A stretch of 62,883 bases of DNA from an uncultured Nitrospira sp. (GCA_946479785.1 CAMLHQ010000005.1:1-62883), one strand, 5' to 3'. Positions 43,259 to 53,454 are shown, counted from the first letter of the stretch. The notes: a model not told the origin generated them from the letters alone. Translations and numbers: made by a program.

Positions 43259-44095
43259 TCAATAGTACGTGATGACCCGTTCGCGGCTGACCACGGTCTC
43301 GGCCAGAACGATCGAACCGTTCTTCTGCGACCATCGCTGAATCGTTTCCTTGACCCAGTTCCCGGCATGATCGAACTCGTAGGTCACGACCGATTTCCGT
43401 AGATGTGATTGACGGTAATATTCGCTTGTTTGTTCGATACGGTTCCCTGCCTGATCATACCGATAGTGATCTTTTCGCATCTGCTCGCCGTCGCCCCCAT
43501 AGAATCGGCTTTCCTTGAGTCGATCAAGCGGGTCGTAGTGATGCGACGCCTCCAAGACCAGGCGTCCTTGAAAGTAGCGGGCGTGATAGACGAGATTCCC
43601 TCGCACATCGTAGAGGCTTTTTTCCGCTACGCCCTGCCCGGTGATCACGATCTCTTCGGCGAGCGATCCTCTGTCATCGTAGATGGAGAATTCTGCATGG
43701 GCTAAGAGACCGTTGTCCGTCACAGCCACTTGTGCCGATTGCCGTCCCTGCTCATCGATTCCATATCGAAATAATTTGCGGTAGGACACGGTGTTATCCG
43801 GTTCGAACGTCTGCTCTTCGATGAGACGCCCGCTCTCATCATACTGATAGAGATAGCGAGCCACATCGGCCTCGTTGGTGGGCACCAGCGCTAGAGACGT
43901 CAGATGGCCATCGCGATCAAACTGGTGCGTGGTCTTCAGTTGAGGATGCTTGGTGACGACCGTGTGAACGGCCCCACGCAGCTCGAGACGATCCAAGTCG
44001 GTTCTTGCAGAGCTGACGGCGGGAATGGCGACAAGAAGGCAACAGCAGATACCTGTGATAAGACCGCGAGGCTGACGGATACAACGGCCCCTCAT
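43259..44095 (-). CDS. Exported YD/RHS-like repeat protein
   Basis: 278 residues. Signal peptide (ITGICCCLLVAIPAVSSA). The rest consists of about seven short repeats with a Tyr-Asp-x-x-Gly core: YQYDESGRLIEE, SIYDDRGSLAEE, SLYDVRGNLV, HHYDPLDRLKES, YRYDQAGNRIEQ and YEFDHAGNWVKE. Such YD repeats build beta-rich shells in RHS/teneurin proteins and bind sugars, but here only a short chain exists with no toxin end. The double Cys in the signal region could make it a lipoprotein, though no lipobox is clear. It probably acts in the periplasm or outside. Confidence 0.75.
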   Translation of the reverse strand: MRGRCIRQPRGLITGICCCLLVAIPAVSSARTDLDRLELRGAVHTVVTKHPQLKTTHQFDRDGHLTSLALVPTNEADVARYLYQYDESGRLIEEQTFEPDNTVSYRKLFRYGIDEQGRQSAQVAVTDNGLLAHAEFSIYDDRGSLAEEIVITGQGVAEKSLYDVRGNLVYHARYFQGRLVLEASHHYDPLDRLKESRFYGGDGEQMRKDHYRYDQAGNRIEQTSEYYRQSHLRKSVVTYEFDHAGNWVKETIQRWSQKNGSIVLAETVVSRERVITYY

Positions 44096-44118
44096 GCAGT
44101 GGACTCATTGAACACGAG

Positions 44119-45123
44119 CTACCTCCCCTTCATCCTTCCGCGCATTTCGGAAATCATTCCTTCCAAATCCGCTTCTGCCTTGGCCCGGTCACTGACAAGG
44201 AGGTCAAGATTGTAGGGACGGGCCGGGGGTTGCTCGGCGCTCCCCGGCTTGACCGACGGCGTAGCAGGCGCCGCGACTTTGGGAGGCTGAACCGGCTTGG
44301 CCTGAGGCTGGGCAGGCGGCTTCGCCGGAAGATCGGCCACCGCGTTCGTCTGAGTCGAAGGGACCGTCGAAGGTGCACTTCCAACCGTTTGACGACTCAA
44401 GCCTTGCTCCTGCAGCCATTGCGCTGCCACACTCGACTTGAGAGAAAAACTGATGCTGGTGATGGGAAGACCGTCGGGAGCCACTCGAGCGATGGCCGTA
44501 TTGACAGCGATCATGTGCCCTTCACTATCGAGCAGCGGACCGCCTGAATTGCCCCGGTTGAGTCCGGTTTCCGTCTGGAACACATCCTTGCCTTTCACCC
44601 CATTGAAATTGTCGACCTCCGCGCTGATCACACCGGTCGTCAATGTCCAAAGACCTCCCTGCTCCGGATGGCCGATGGCGACCACTCGATCACCGATTCT
44701 GCCTTGGGTGGACTCGCTGAACGCTACAACCGGCAAAGGGGCCGGAGCCCCGTCGAGTTTGAGAAGGGCCAAATCCAAGGGCACGGAATAGGCGATCGCT
44801 TTCGCTCGCACCATCCGTGAAAGGTCGACCCTGGGATCGCCCGTGACGCGGGCCGGCTTTAAAAAGACGGACAGCCGGGGATAGGGCCTCCCGGTTCGCT
44901 CTTCGATCACGACATGAGCATTGGTCAACACCAATCCGTCCGCCTGGATGATCGAGCCGGTTCCCCCGCTCCCGCTCTTGCCTCCATCGGAATGCCCCAT
45001 GACCATGACAACGGCGGGGGACGCTTGTTCGTAAATATCACGAGGTGAGAGGTCTTTCGCGGAGACAGCGTTGGTCCACAACAGACAGCATGCCCAGAGT
45101 ATCATCCACGTCGTCGACCTCAT
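44119..45123 (-). CDS. Exported trypsin-like (S1C/DegP-like) serine protease
   Basis: 334 residues from the ATG at 45123, chosen because GGAGG lies five bases before it; a longer frame to 45297 exists without a ribosome site. Signal peptide MILWACCLLWTNAVSA. Catalytic triad: His in LTNAHVVIE, Asp in VPLDLALLKL and Ser in LNRGNSGGPLLD. A Pro/Ala/Lys-rich linker follows the protease domain, then a short charged helix; there is no PDZ domain, so oligomer control differs from DegP. Periplasmic. It shares the minus-strand block with glycan genes but may be independent. Confidence 0.88.
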   Translation of the reverse strand: MRSTTWMILWACCLLWTNAVSAKDLSPRDIYEQASPAVVMVMGHSDGGKSGSGGTGSIIQADGLVLTNAHVVIEERTGRPYPRLSVFLKPARVTGDPRVDLSRMVRAKAIAYSVPLDLALLKLDGAPAPLPVVAFSESTQGRIGDRVVAIGHPEQGGLWTLTTGVISAEVDNFNGVKGKDVFQTETGLNRGNSGGPLLDSEGHMIAVNTAIARVAPDGLPITSISFSLKSSVAAQWLQEQGLSRQTVGSAPSTVPSTQTNAVADLPAKPPAQPQAKPVQPPKVAAPATPSVKPGSAEQPPARPYNLDLLVSDRAKAEADLEGMISEMRGRMKGR

Positions 45124-45274
45124 GAAAGCCTCCATCTGTCCAGCATTGGAATCGGCATAGTTCCAGACACAGTTCGACGAACCATTTCTATATACCTGAT
45201 GCAACGCGCAGAAGGCCTTTTCGTTGACGGAAACAGTGCCGCTCCTGTGAGTATCGACACGCACACAGTGAAGG

Positions 45275-46393
45275 CTAGGTCCGCCGATAGAACTCACCGA
45301 TCATCTGAACGACATAGGCTTGTTGATCTTCTGTCAATTCAGCGTAGATCGGGAGCGAGAGCACCTCTTCCGCAGCCCGTTCTGACACAGGGAATGAGCC
45401 TTTGTGATAACCGAGATCGCGGTAGCAATTTTGTAGATGCATTGGCAGGGGATAATAGACCTCTGACCCGACACCTTTCTCCTTTAAAAAGTTCCTGAGT
45501 TCGTCCCGTTGACGGACCCTCACCGTATATTGATTATAGACGTGAAAATTTCCAGGGGCCGTCACAGGCAACAGAACACGATCGAGAAGCTGGGTACGGG
45601 CGAAGAGCTGCTGGTAGCGCTCGGCATTCCGGCGGCGGCCCTCGGTCCACTGATCGAGGTACTTGAGCTTCACGTGAAGAATCGCCGCCTGTAGGGCATC
45701 CAATCGACTATTGATACCCACCGCCTCATGCAGATACCGGACACGGCTCCCATGAACCCGCAGCATCGAGAGCGCGTCGGCCAGACCCTCATCATCGGTC
45801 GTCATCAGCCCGCCGTCCCCGAATCCGCCAAGGTTCTTTGTCGGGAAAAAGCTGAAACAGCCCACGTCGGCCAACGCCCCGGCACGCTTGTCCTGCTGCG
45901 CGGCCCCGATGGCCTGGCAGGCATCCTCGATCACGCGGATCTTCTTACCTTTGGCGCATTCGTTGATCGCCCGCATGTCGGCGCATTGCCCAAAGAGATG
46001 CACAGGGATGACGGCTTTCGTACGGGGGGTGATGGCCCGCTCGAACTGATGCGGATCAATATTAAACATCTGCGGTTCGATATCGACAAAGACGGGCTTA
46101 GCGCCGAGCCGCGAGATGGCCCCTGCGGTGGCGAAGAAGGTGAATGGGACCGTGATTACTTCATCGCCGGCCTTCACCCCCGACGCCATCAAGGCGAGGA
46201 GGAGCGCATCGCTTCCGGACGCACAACCGATCGCATGGCGGCTCCCGACATACTGCGCCATGGCTCTTTCAAAGTCGGCCACACGAGGCCCGAGGACAAA
46301 CCCCTGCTCGTCGCAGACGGCTTCCATGACTGCCAGTACTTCTGCCTTAATGCTGCGATACTGGGCTTTCAGATCCAACAATGGAACGTTCAC
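45275..46393 (-). CDS. DegT/DnrJ/EryC1 family PLP-dependent sugar aminotransferase
   Basis: 372 residues, GTG start at 46393 with CCGGAG ahead. Family motifs: opening VPLLDLKAQYRSI, ASGSDALLLAL, VIPVHLFGQCADM, VIEDACQAIGA, the PLP Lys in FFPTKNLGGFGDGG and GINSRLDALQAAIL. It transfers amino groups to keto-sugar nucleotides, and the VPLLDLKAQY start is common in WbpE/WlbC-like enzymes that make amino sugars for O-antigen. The sugar is not known here. Seven genes of glycan assembly follow upstream. Confidence 0.92.
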   Translation of the reverse strand: MNVPLLDLKAQYRSIKAEVLAVMEAVCDEQGFVLGPRVADFERAMAQYVGSRHAIGCASGSDALLLALMASGVKAGDEVITVPFTFFATAGAISRLGAKPVFVDIEPQMFNIDPHQFERAITPRTKAVIPVHLFGQCADMRAINECAKGKKIRVIEDACQAIGAAQQDKRAGALADVGCFSFFPTKNLGGFGDGGLMTTDDEGLADALSMLRVHGSRVRYLHEAVGINSRLDALQAAILHVKLKYLDQWTEGRRRNAERYQQLFARTQLLDRVLLPVTAPGNFHVYNQYTVRVRQRDELRNFLKEKGVGSEVYYPLPMHLQNCYRDLGYHKGSFPVSERAAEEVLSLPIYAELTEDQQAYVVQMIGEFYRRT

Positions 46394-46407
46394 GATGACT
46401 CCGGTGG

Positions 46408-47586
46408 CTAAGGTTGTGCTGCAGGACTGTGCACCAGCTTCGCTTGCCGTGACAGAAGCCTATCATACAGATATTGGTATTGTTTGACCATTTCTTCGAT
46501 GTGAAATTCTTTGGGAAGCTTTTTCCTGATGCCGATTGTCTCACCCCCCGTCTCACGTTCTCGAAGGATGGCTTCCAGCCCTGCCGCAAGACCGGCAATA
46601 TCTCCTGCCTCATACAAACGAGCATTGTCGACTTGCACCACCGCTTCCTCCACACCTCCGACTCTGGTCGCTACGATCGGCAACCCCGCCGACGCTGCTT
46701 CAAGAATGACTCGTGGAAGCCCTTCCCAATGCGACGTGAGGAGGAGCGCATCGAAGCTCTTCATGGCTCGATCGATATCACGTCTCCATCCGGCCAGACG
46801 CACTCGGTCTTGCAGTCCGTACCCTTTGACCAGGGCTTCGATGCGCGGACGCAATGCTCCATCTCCAACCAGAACAAATCGGGCTCGCGGAATCCGTGCA
46901 CATACCCGATTCGCGACGGCGACAACATCTTCCGGCGCTTTCTGAGGTTTCAAACAGGCCACCGTTCCGATCACGTAGTCGTCCGAGTCGGCGCCGAATT
47001 CTTCACGAAGTCTCCTCCGAGCGGTCGGTTCAAGCGGCTGCTGAAACGGATGCGGGTCGATGCCGGCTCTGATCACCGACACATTCGAATTGAACAATCC
47101 CCACTGTCTCCCCCTTTGGGCATCGATCTCAGCGACGGTAATCCAATGGGTGGTGATCCATCCCGTGATTCGCTCAAGCATGATGAACAAGCGCTGAAGG
47201 CATGCCGGTTGCTCCGGGGTGATGCCGAATCCGTGAACGGTATGGATGATGAGAGGAACTCGCGCGCACCAGGCGGCCCATCGACCGAGTACGCCGGCTT
47301 TGGAGCTGTGGGTGTGCACGATGGCAGGCTTGAGGCGGTAAAACAGCAAGATCAGACGGACGAATGAAAGCACATCACTGATCGCGTGAATCCGACGGCC
47401 GAGGGAAGGAACAATGATGGTCTGAACGCCGGGCAGTCGGCGGGCCTCCTCGGTCAGTATGCCTCCCGGTCCTGCGACAAGCACGGGACGAAACTTGCGT
47501 CGATCCAAATGGGAGACGGCATAGAGCACAACCTCCTGGGCTCCTCCCAGTTCAAGCTTGGTAATAATATGACAGATGGTGTACAC
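46408..47586 (-). CDS. Glycosyltransferase family 4
   Basis: 392 residues, GTG start at 47586. GT-B fold: N-terminal HIITKLELGGAQEVVLYA with the donor-loop GGAQ, HTHSSKAGVLGRWAA, and a C-terminal half with VGDGALRPRIEALV and HWEGLPRVILEAASAGLPIV, which has the E-x7-E of GT4. Retaining transfer from a nucleotide sugar to a growing lipid-linked glycan on the cytoplasmic face. It comes 7 bp after the flavoprotein gene and 14 bp before the aminotransferase. Sugar unknown. Confidence 0.92.
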   Translation of the reverse strand: MYTICHIITKLELGGAQEVVLYAVSHLDRRKFRPVLVAGPGGILTEEARRLPGVQTIIVPSLGRRIHAISDVLSFVRLILLFYRLKPAIVHTHSSKAGVLGRWAAWCARVPLIIHTVHGFGITPEQPACLQRLFIMLERITGWITTHWITVAEIDAQRGRQWGLFNSNVSVIRAGIDPHPFQQPLEPTARRRLREEFGADSDDYVIGTVACLKPQKAPEDVVAVANRVCARIPRARFVLVGDGALRPRIEALVKGYGLQDRVRLAGWRRDIDRAMKSFDALLLTSHWEGLPRVILEAASAGLPIVATRVGGVEEAVVQVDNARLYEAGDIAGLAAGLEAILRERETGGETIGIRKKLPKEFHIEEMVKQYQYLYDRLLSRQAKLVHSPAAQP

Positions 47587-47593
47587 GATACGC

Positions 47594-48922
47594 TTAGGCG
47601 GGCACGGACTGGGCGCCCTGCGCTCGAAGCCGTTCGGCTAGTTGTTTGCCCTGTCCGATCGCATCTTCCATCGAGGTGTGCTCCCACGCCCCATACCGGC
47701 CGATCGAATAAATTCCACGGCGTGTCAGCTCGGCCAGAATCGCCGGCAGGGTGCGCGCGCGATGACGATCGAAATAGACGTAGGCATAGTGCAGGTCTTT
47801 GACGTCTGCTACGACGATCTCATCATCCGGGCGTAAGATGCCGGCCCGCTCCATGCCGGACCGAGCGCGTGCGATGAGCTGCTCTGTTGATTGCTGTTCC
47901 GTCGGTCGATGGGACATTTCCACATACATCGAGCTGCAGCCGGCTTGTCCTAGCGATGGTGAGAAATTCATGGGGAACCCGATGCGATAGAATGGATATT
48001 CCGGTTCAGGGAAGTACAACCAGTGCTTGTCGGAAACCTGTTCACGAGCCACGCCCATGTTGAGGTTATAGACCGAAACCCAGCGCAGACCTTCCGCCGC
48101 CTCCTTCAGATGGGCCGGAAGGTCGAGGCAACGACGCACGAGTTCCGGCACAGGAATCGTGGAAACCAGCGACTCATAATGCTCCGTCACGCTCTGCCCG
48201 CTTCGTCGATCACGGAAGAGTGCGCGACGACGCTTTGTATCGACCTCGACCAATTCCATGCCGGTGTTCAGGCCGGCAATGCCGGGCAGGAAGGATTCCG
48301 GGAGCACGCTAATGCCATCCGTAGCGGGGTACAGAAACGAAGGGTTATATCCGAACGCTTTATTCTTGATGCCCAAGGCGCCGTTGATCACGTCCTTGAG
48401 TTCCGGTTTCGGCACCAGCCATGACACCCAGTCGGATGTCAGTTCATCCAACGACACCTGCCAGAGCTTTTCGTTGAACGGCACCATGAAATGTTTGGCC
48501 ATGCCTTCACCGAGATTGTCGAGAATCCACTCCTTAAAGGAGAGCTCTTTGGGAGCGATCGACGATCCTGGTTTCGTCAGCGTGGCGATGAATCCCATCA
48601 GACATTCCCGAACGACTTCGGGTGGAAGACCATAGGTGTTCACCTGGAACGGATATTCTGTATACGTGCTGTGTGAATAGATGAAAGACTTTCGGCTGTG
48701 CCTCTGGAGTTTCCCCGCCAGCAGCTGCTCGACCAACGCCTGAATGCCAGGCTGGCGAAAGTGCAGCAGATGCCCCGTATAGTCGAACGTAAAGCCGTTC
48801 TTTCGATAGGAACGGCAGAGCCCGCCCACCTCCATCTCACGCTCGTACAGCCGGTAAGAAGATCCAGAGAGATGATAGGCCGTGCTGAGGCCGGCGAGGC
48901 CGGCGCCGACGATGACGATCAT
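47594..48922 (-). CDS. FAD-dependent oxidoreductase, UDP-galactopyranose mutase-like
   Basis: 442 residues. FAD-binding start MIVIVGAGLAGLSTAYHL with REMEVGGLC; GHLLHFRQPG, then YPFQVNTYGLP and an end with GIYSIGRYGAWEHTSMEDAIGQG where FAD contacts close. The pattern is of NAD(P)-binding amine-oxidase/UDP-galactopyranose mutase types found in glycan loci. It may interconvert sugar ring forms (pyranose to furanose). Starts inside the WecA-like gene end by a four-base overlap (ATGA), so they are coupled. Reaction remains inference. Confidence 0.85.
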   Translation of the reverse strand: MIVIVGAGLAGLSTAYHLSGSSYRLYEREMEVGGLCRSYRKNGFTFDYTGHLLHFRQPGIQALVEQLLAGKLQRHSRKSFIYSHSTYTEYPFQVNTYGLPPEVVRECLMGFIATLTKPGSSIAPKELSFKEWILDNLGEGMAKHFMVPFNEKLWQVSLDELTSDWVSWLVPKPELKDVINGALGIKNKAFGYNPSFLYPATDGISVLPESFLPGIAGLNTGMELVEVDTKRRRALFRDRRSGQSVTEHYESLVSTIPVPELVRRCLDLPAHLKEAAEGLRWVSVYNLNMGVAREQVSDKHWLYFPEPEYPFYRIGFPMNFSPSLGQAGCSSMYVEMSHRPTEQQSTEQLIARARSGMERAGILRPDDEIVVADVKDLHYAYVYFDRHRARTLPAILAELTRRGIYSIGRYGAWEHTSMEDAIGQGKQLAERLRAQGAQSVPA

Positions 48923-49959
48923 GCTGCGCCTTCTTCCACGTTCGGCGCGACGACCGATCGCATGGATTTCGTCACATCAATTCTCTTCAAAATGAATGTC
49001 GACGCGAGAAGGACCCCCACTGTTCCGAGACAGAGCGCCCAGGCCATGTCCTGACCGACGACCATCAAGAGCAGACCGATCCCGCCGATCATAGCGGTCC
49101 ATAGGTAGCTCACGAGGACAATCTGAGGAACAGGCATGCCCCAATGCCGCAATCGAATGGCGATGTGATCGGGGCTCCCCCAAAATATCGGCAAGCCTCG
49201 CTGATAGCGAATCCACATCACAAACAGCGTGTCAAAAATTGGAATTCCCAAAATAAACACTGGAGTCAACAGAGAAAGCGGATGGTCGCTCGGATATTTG
49301 CCGATCATGGCCATCGCACCGAGCAACAGCCCGATAAACATTGCGCCCGTATCGCCCATATAAATCCGTGCCGGCTGCCAGTTGTATTTCAGGAAGCCCA
49401 GCAAGCTTCCGATCAACGCCGCCAGCATGAAGGCGATTGTCTGATCTCCCTGAAGTAATGCTGCAATAAGCAAGGCCGTCGCGCTGACGGCGCCTACACC
49501 GGCTGAGAGCCCGTCCATGATATCCAGCAGATTGAACGCATTGATCAATCCCACCATCCAGAACACGGTGAGCAGGAGGTCGACCCAGTCGGGAAAGGCT
49601 GCAATCTCGATCCTGATCCCGCTCTTGATCAAGACAAACACGGCGAGCAGCTGCCCGATCAGCTTGGTCCAAGGTGTCAGGACCCCAAAATCGTCGATGA
49701 GTCCCAACATCACGACAATGGTCCCGCCTAAGATGATGCCCAGCACGTCATGACGGAATTCGAAGGTAAAGGCCAGACTGATGAGAAATGCCAGATAAAT
49801 GGCCAACCCTCCGAAGTACGGCACAGGTTCCTTTTGATGTTTGAGCTGTCCGTCCGGTGCGTCGACGATGCCGTATTTCAACGCAGCCTGCCTGGCGATC
49901 GGCACACCGTACAAAGCGATCAACAACCCCAGGAAGAATGTGAAGAACAGGAGAGACAT
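48919..49959 (-). CDS. WecA/MraY-type glycosyl-1-phosphate transferase
   Basis: 346 residues, about ten membrane helices. It transfers a sugar-1-phosphate to undecaprenyl phosphate and begins glycan assembly. Motifs: GLIDDFG (Mg2+-binding DD), NAFNLLDIMDGLSAG, YMGDTGAMFIG and the carbohydrate-specificity loop SPDHIAIRLRHWG, which differs from the HIHH of WecA. So the sugar substrate could differ from GlcNAc. The start is the ATG at 49959. It is the only initiating enzyme in the locus, so it probably sets its first sugar. Confidence 0.92.
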   Translation of the reverse strand: MSLLFFTFFLGLLIALYGVPIARQAALKYGIVDAPDGQLKHQKEPVPYFGGLAIYLAFLISLAFTFEFRHDVLGIILGGTIVVMLGLIDDFGVLTPWTKLIGQLLAVFVLIKSGIRIEIAAFPDWVDLLLTVFWMVGLINAFNLLDIMDGLSAGVGAVSATALLIAALLQGDQTIAFMLAALIGSLLGFLKYNWQPARIYMGDTGAMFIGLLLGAMAMIGKYPSDHPLSLLTPVFILGIPIFDTLFVMWIRYQRGLPIFWGSPDHIAIRLRHWGMPVPQIVLVSYLWTAMIGGIGLLLMVVGQDMAWALCLGTVGVLLASTFILKRIDVTKSMRSVVAPNVEEGAA

Positions 49960-49974
49960 ACAGATCCCGACCCC

Positions 49975-51078
49975 CTAGACTTTAGCCAAGCACATTTCGT
50001 ACAGGTCCTCGTGCTGCCGCACAACCGACTCAATGGCATAGTGTTTCCTGACGTGCGCTTGAGCGTTGCGGCCCATGATCGTAGCCCGTTCGGGATGTGC
50101 GATCACTTCCTTGATCGCCTGAGCCAAGGCCCTGGAGTCTCCCGGCGAAACCAGAACACCGGAATGTCCCTGCTCGACGAACTCAGGAATTCCACCCACG
50201 GTCGTCGCGATTACCGGCTTGCCTGCCGCCATCGCCTCTAAAATGGCGATGCCGAACCCCTCATACAACGAGGGCAGGACAAAGACGTCCATCCGCGATA
50301 GCAACTCAGGGACGTCCCGCCTGGTTCCCATGAATTGAACCCGGTGCGCAATGCCGAGCCGTTCACTGAGCGCACGAAGCTCACATTGTGCCGGTCCATC
50401 CCCCACAATCATCACCTGACAGACAGGCTTACCCATTTCTCGCTCTAACTCCGCTACCGCCTGAAGGAGATAAGTCAGTCCCTTCTTCGGCTCAACCAAT
50501 CGACACACCGTGCCAAGCACGGGCAAACCAGGCCGAGATGCGTTCGTAGCCTCTCCTACTTTGGTCTCACCGAATCGATTCGCATGCACCCCAAAAGGGA
50601 TAATCACAACGGGCTTCCCTTTTCCAGCGATGCGCTCTACCACCGATCGCTGGACGGCCTGCGAACAACAGACGAGATACTGTGTCCACATCATGGTGAG
50701 CCGATCGACCAAACGGTTGAGCGGACCTTCCGACACAATCTCATCGTGATACGATGAAATGATCCGACTCCGGGGTAACAACCGGCCGATCAGTCGGGCG
50801 GCAATGTTGGCCCAGAACAGGAATGCCTGCACCACATCGGGCCGTTCAGCTCGAAGCACACGCCAGAATCGCCACAACACTCGCGGATCCCATTTCCCTT
50901 TCCCCTCTAAGGACAGCACACGCACTCCACGGGCTTGCAGTTCTTGCCCGAGCCGTCCAAGCGGCTTGAGCGAACAGACGACCACGTTGAACCGTCGATC
51001 CATTCCAGAAGCCAAGTCCAGGATATGGCTCTCCGTTCCACCGACATCAAGGCCAACAGCTAGCAGCAACACTTTCAT
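49975..51078 (-). CDS. Glycosyltransferase family 4
   Basis: 367 residues. GT-B fold: opening VGLDVGGTESHILDLASGM, HDEIVSEGPLNRLVDRL, IIPFGVHANRF, VGDGPAQCELRALSERLG and LPSLYEGFGIAILEAMAAG with the E-x7-E motif. Cytoplasmic, membrane-associated, builds a lipid-linked glycan. Next to the initiating transferase and only 16 bp away from it. Sugar and linkage unknown. Confidence 0.93.
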   Translation of the reverse strand: MKVLLLAVGLDVGGTESHILDLASGMDRRFNVVVCSLKPLGRLGQELQARGVRVLSLEGKGKWDPRVLWRFWRVLRAERPDVVQAFLFWANIAARLIGRLLPRSRIISSYHDEIVSEGPLNRLVDRLTMMWTQYLVCCSQAVQRSVVERIAGKGKPVVIIPFGVHANRFGETKVGEATNASRPGLPVLGTVCRLVEPKKGLTYLLQAVAELEREMGKPVCQVMIVGDGPAQCELRALSERLGIAHRVQFMGTRRDVPELLSRMDVFVLPSLYEGFGIAILEAMAAGKPVIATTVGGIPEFVEQGHSGVLVSPGDSRALAQAIKEVIAHPERATIMGRNAQAHVRKHYAIESVVRQHEDLYEMCLAKV

Positions 51079-51098
51079 ATCGCGCTCGATGGTGACGC

Positions 51099-52526
51099 CT
51101 ACACTCTCTGAGAGCAGGCCGCTTCCCGCATCCCGGCTGGCACCATGCAGGGAGCAGCCCTTCGTTCAGGCAGCCGTTTCAACGACTCAGTAATGCCCGC
51201 AAACCACCTCACGTACGCCGCGGCCTGTTCCCGAACGTCAAATCGCCGCTGTGCCGTAATCGCCGCCTCGTGTCCAACTCGCTCTCGAAGCGACTCTGTT
51301 GACAACATCCGGATGATACGATCTGCCATGCCATCCACGTCACCAGGAGGTACGAGCCAGCCTGTCCTTGCGTCACTGATCTGCTCGGGAATCCCGCCCA
51401 CCGCCGTCGCGATCACGGGTACACCGCAGGCCATCGCCTCAAGGACGGTATTGGGAAACGTATCGACCCGAGCCGCATGGAGATACACATCGGCCGCCTG
51501 GTAATAGCGGGCAACCACTGCACGATCGTTCGTAAATGGAACATGTCGCACATCTATGGAACCCAACGACTCAGAGGAGCCATCTTCTCCCAGCACGACA
51601 AATACGAGCTTCGAGTTCCGCACGCGTGGACCCACTGCCTCAGTTGCGGCGCGCATCATCTCGAAGTCTTTCCATGCGTTGCCCTGCACACCGCGAGCTG
51701 CGCAGAGGATCACCTTGGCATCCGCGGGTATACCGCAGGCCCCTCTCGCCGATCGTTGATCTCCAGGTCGAAAAATGGAGAGATCGACACCGTTTGGAAT
51801 GACTCGTGACTCGACAATGGCTGGGTTCAGCATCGATGCTTCGACTTTGCGCATCAGCCATTGCGACGGTGTCGAAATATAGAGGCGGCTTCGCGAGAAG
51901 ATCCCCTGTTTCCGCATCCAATTGTACGCCGTGTTGTCCCGACGGACCGACGGATAGATGGATAAGTCCGGACAGAGGCCACATCCGGTCTTCCAGCGCT
52001 CACAGTCGAATGAATGCGCGCAGTGCCCGCTCAGCAACCAGGCATCATGGAGTGTCAGAACGGTAGGTACCGCGTGACTCAGCAGTGGAAGCGCCCGCAA
52101 ATCAAAGTATCCCCCTTGCGGCAACCAGGCCCCGTGCAAGTTGTGACATTGCACGATATCCGGTGCAGCTGGAGCCAATTCAGCAAGATGCCAGGTTGCA
52201 GGGAATGCGAAATCCTCTGTGCCCCTCAATCGACGGAAGAATCGACCAGGCTCAGAGATCGCGAGCGTACAGACACGACGCATTCGCTCGGCGCGTGGCG
52301 GCCCCGTGAGAGGCCCGGCGTGATCAAACAGCGCCTTCCACGTCTTCGCCCACGGTGATCGGAACTGATCGTGAGGAATCTGCCACACAAAGGGATTGGG
52401 GGCGTGCTTGCTCCCCACTGCGAGCCAGGCATCATGCCCTAAGTCTCTGTAACCTTGTAGAAGTTGGGAGGCTATCGATTCGGCTCCCCCGCCCACATCC
52501 GCGGTACTGACCTGAAGAATGCGCAT
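51099..52526 (-). CDS. Glycosyltransferase family 4-like, long
   Basis: 475 residues, about 80 longer than its neighbour because of an inserted N-terminal section (residues about 60-160 with LTGPPRAERMRRV and AELAPAAPDIVQCHNLHG). Conserved: VSTADVGGGAESIASQLLQG, HDAWLLSGHC, VIPNGVDLSIF and FPNTVLEAMACGVPVIATAVGG. The Cys-rich HSFDCERWKTGCGLCPDL after HDAWLLSGHCA is a feature of a GT4 subset, possibly metal-binding. Minus strand, ends 20 bp before the next transferase. Sugar not known. Confidence 0.9.
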   Translation of the reverse strand: MRILQVSTADVGGGAESIASQLLQGYRDLGHDAWLAVGSKHAPNPFVWQIPHDQFRSPWAKTWKALFDHAGPLTGPPRAERMRRVCTLAISEPGRFFRRLRGTEDFAFPATWHLAELAPAAPDIVQCHNLHGAWLPQGGYFDLRALPLLSHAVPTVLTLHDAWLLSGHCAHSFDCERWKTGCGLCPDLSIYPSVRRDNTAYNWMRKQGIFSRSRLYISTPSQWLMRKVEASMLNPAIVESRVIPNGVDLSIFRPGDQRSARGACGIPADAKVILCAARGVQGNAWKDFEMMRAATEAVGPRVRNSKLVFVVLGEDGSSESLGSIDVRHVPFTNDRAVVARYYQAADVYLHAARVDTFPNTVLEAMACGVPVIATAVGGIPEQISDARTGWLVPPGDVDGMADRIIRMLSTESLRERVGHEAAITAQRRFDVREQAAAYVRWFAGITESLKRLPERRAAPCMVPAGMREAACSQRV

Positions 52527-52544
52527 GTGGTCTAGGATAACCGT

Positions 52545-53447
52545 TTAAACGGAAAAGCCGGTAGTAAATTCCCATTCCTTTCCAGTCCAGACAAGGAGTT
52601 GCGTAGGATAAATGAAACCAATCGCTTCGAGTAGGGTCTTGATGGGCCTCGGCGGCCTATTGAGGGAATAGGGCCTAAAGATTGTCCAGAACGCTCCCCG
52701 CAAGAGGCTCTCCCCGATCGAACATGGCCATTTCCCGGTAGCGCGTAATACTCGTTCGCATTCTTGAAGATATTCCTCTCTCCGATGTACAGAGAGCTGA
52801 TCCCCGTGTTGTCGAAATCCGCTCAGTAAGGCATTGACCCCGCAGAGATCGGCATGCCGGAAAAATCGGGCCCATAATTCGAAATCCGCCGCGAACCTGT
52901 ACGACGTATCCAGTCGTCCTCCCGCCCTTTCCCAGAGGGACCGCCTCCAAAATGTAGACTCCTGCTGGATCCAGCGACGCCCAAACGATCGTGCACCGGC
53001 AAAGTTTCCCCCCTTCTCGAAGGAACGTTGACTGAACACACCCGTAAAATCGATCTTGGTCGGCTGGCCCTGCTCATTCCACGTTATGGGATGCACGGTG
53101 GTAATCCACTCTAGCTGGGGAAAGGCGGTGAAAATGTCCGCCACAAGGGAGAACGTCCAGGGCAGATATTTGTCATCGCTGTTCAACCAGGCCATGATCT
53201 CGCCCCGGGCCTTCGCAAATCCTTTGTTTATGGCGTCGTACTGCCCCTTATCCGACTCACTGACCCAATGGGATACACGATCGCTGTACTTCTTGATAAT
53301 GTCGACACTTTTATCCGTCGACCCGCCATCCATTACGATGTATTCGAGGTTTTCGTAATCCTGATCGAGGACGGATTTAATTGTCTCTTCAAGGAATTCT
53401 CCTTGATTGAAGGATGGCGTCACAATGGACAAGCGGGGGCGATTCAT
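52545..53447 (-). CDS. Glycosyltransferase family 2
   Basis: 300 residues from the ATG at 53447, seven bases after the FkbM gene stop. GT-A fold: [36 protein letters not shown] and the metal-binding [14 protein letters not shown]. Inverting transferases of this type use UDP- or dTDP-sugars. A Trp/Arg-rich region with [17 protein letters not shown] is typical of the colanic-acid/WcaA-like subset. Extended frames to 53534 are not supported by a ribosome site. Confidence 0.9.
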   Translation of the reverse strand: MNRPRLSIVTPSFNQGEFLEETIKSVLDQDYENLEYIVMDGGSTDKSVDIIKKYSDRVSHWVSESDKGQYDAINKGFAKARGEIMAWLNSDDKYLPWTFSLVADIFTAFPQLEWITTVHPITWNEQGQPTKIDFTGVFSQRSFEKGGNFAGARSFGRRWIQQESTFWRRSLWERAGGRLDTSYRFAADFELWARFFRHADLCGVNALLSGFRQHGDQLSVHRREEYLQECERVLRATGKWPCSIGESLLRGAFWTIFRPYSLNRPPRPIKTLLEAIGFIYPTQLLVWTGKEWEFTTGFSV

Positions 53448-53454
53448 TTCACCA

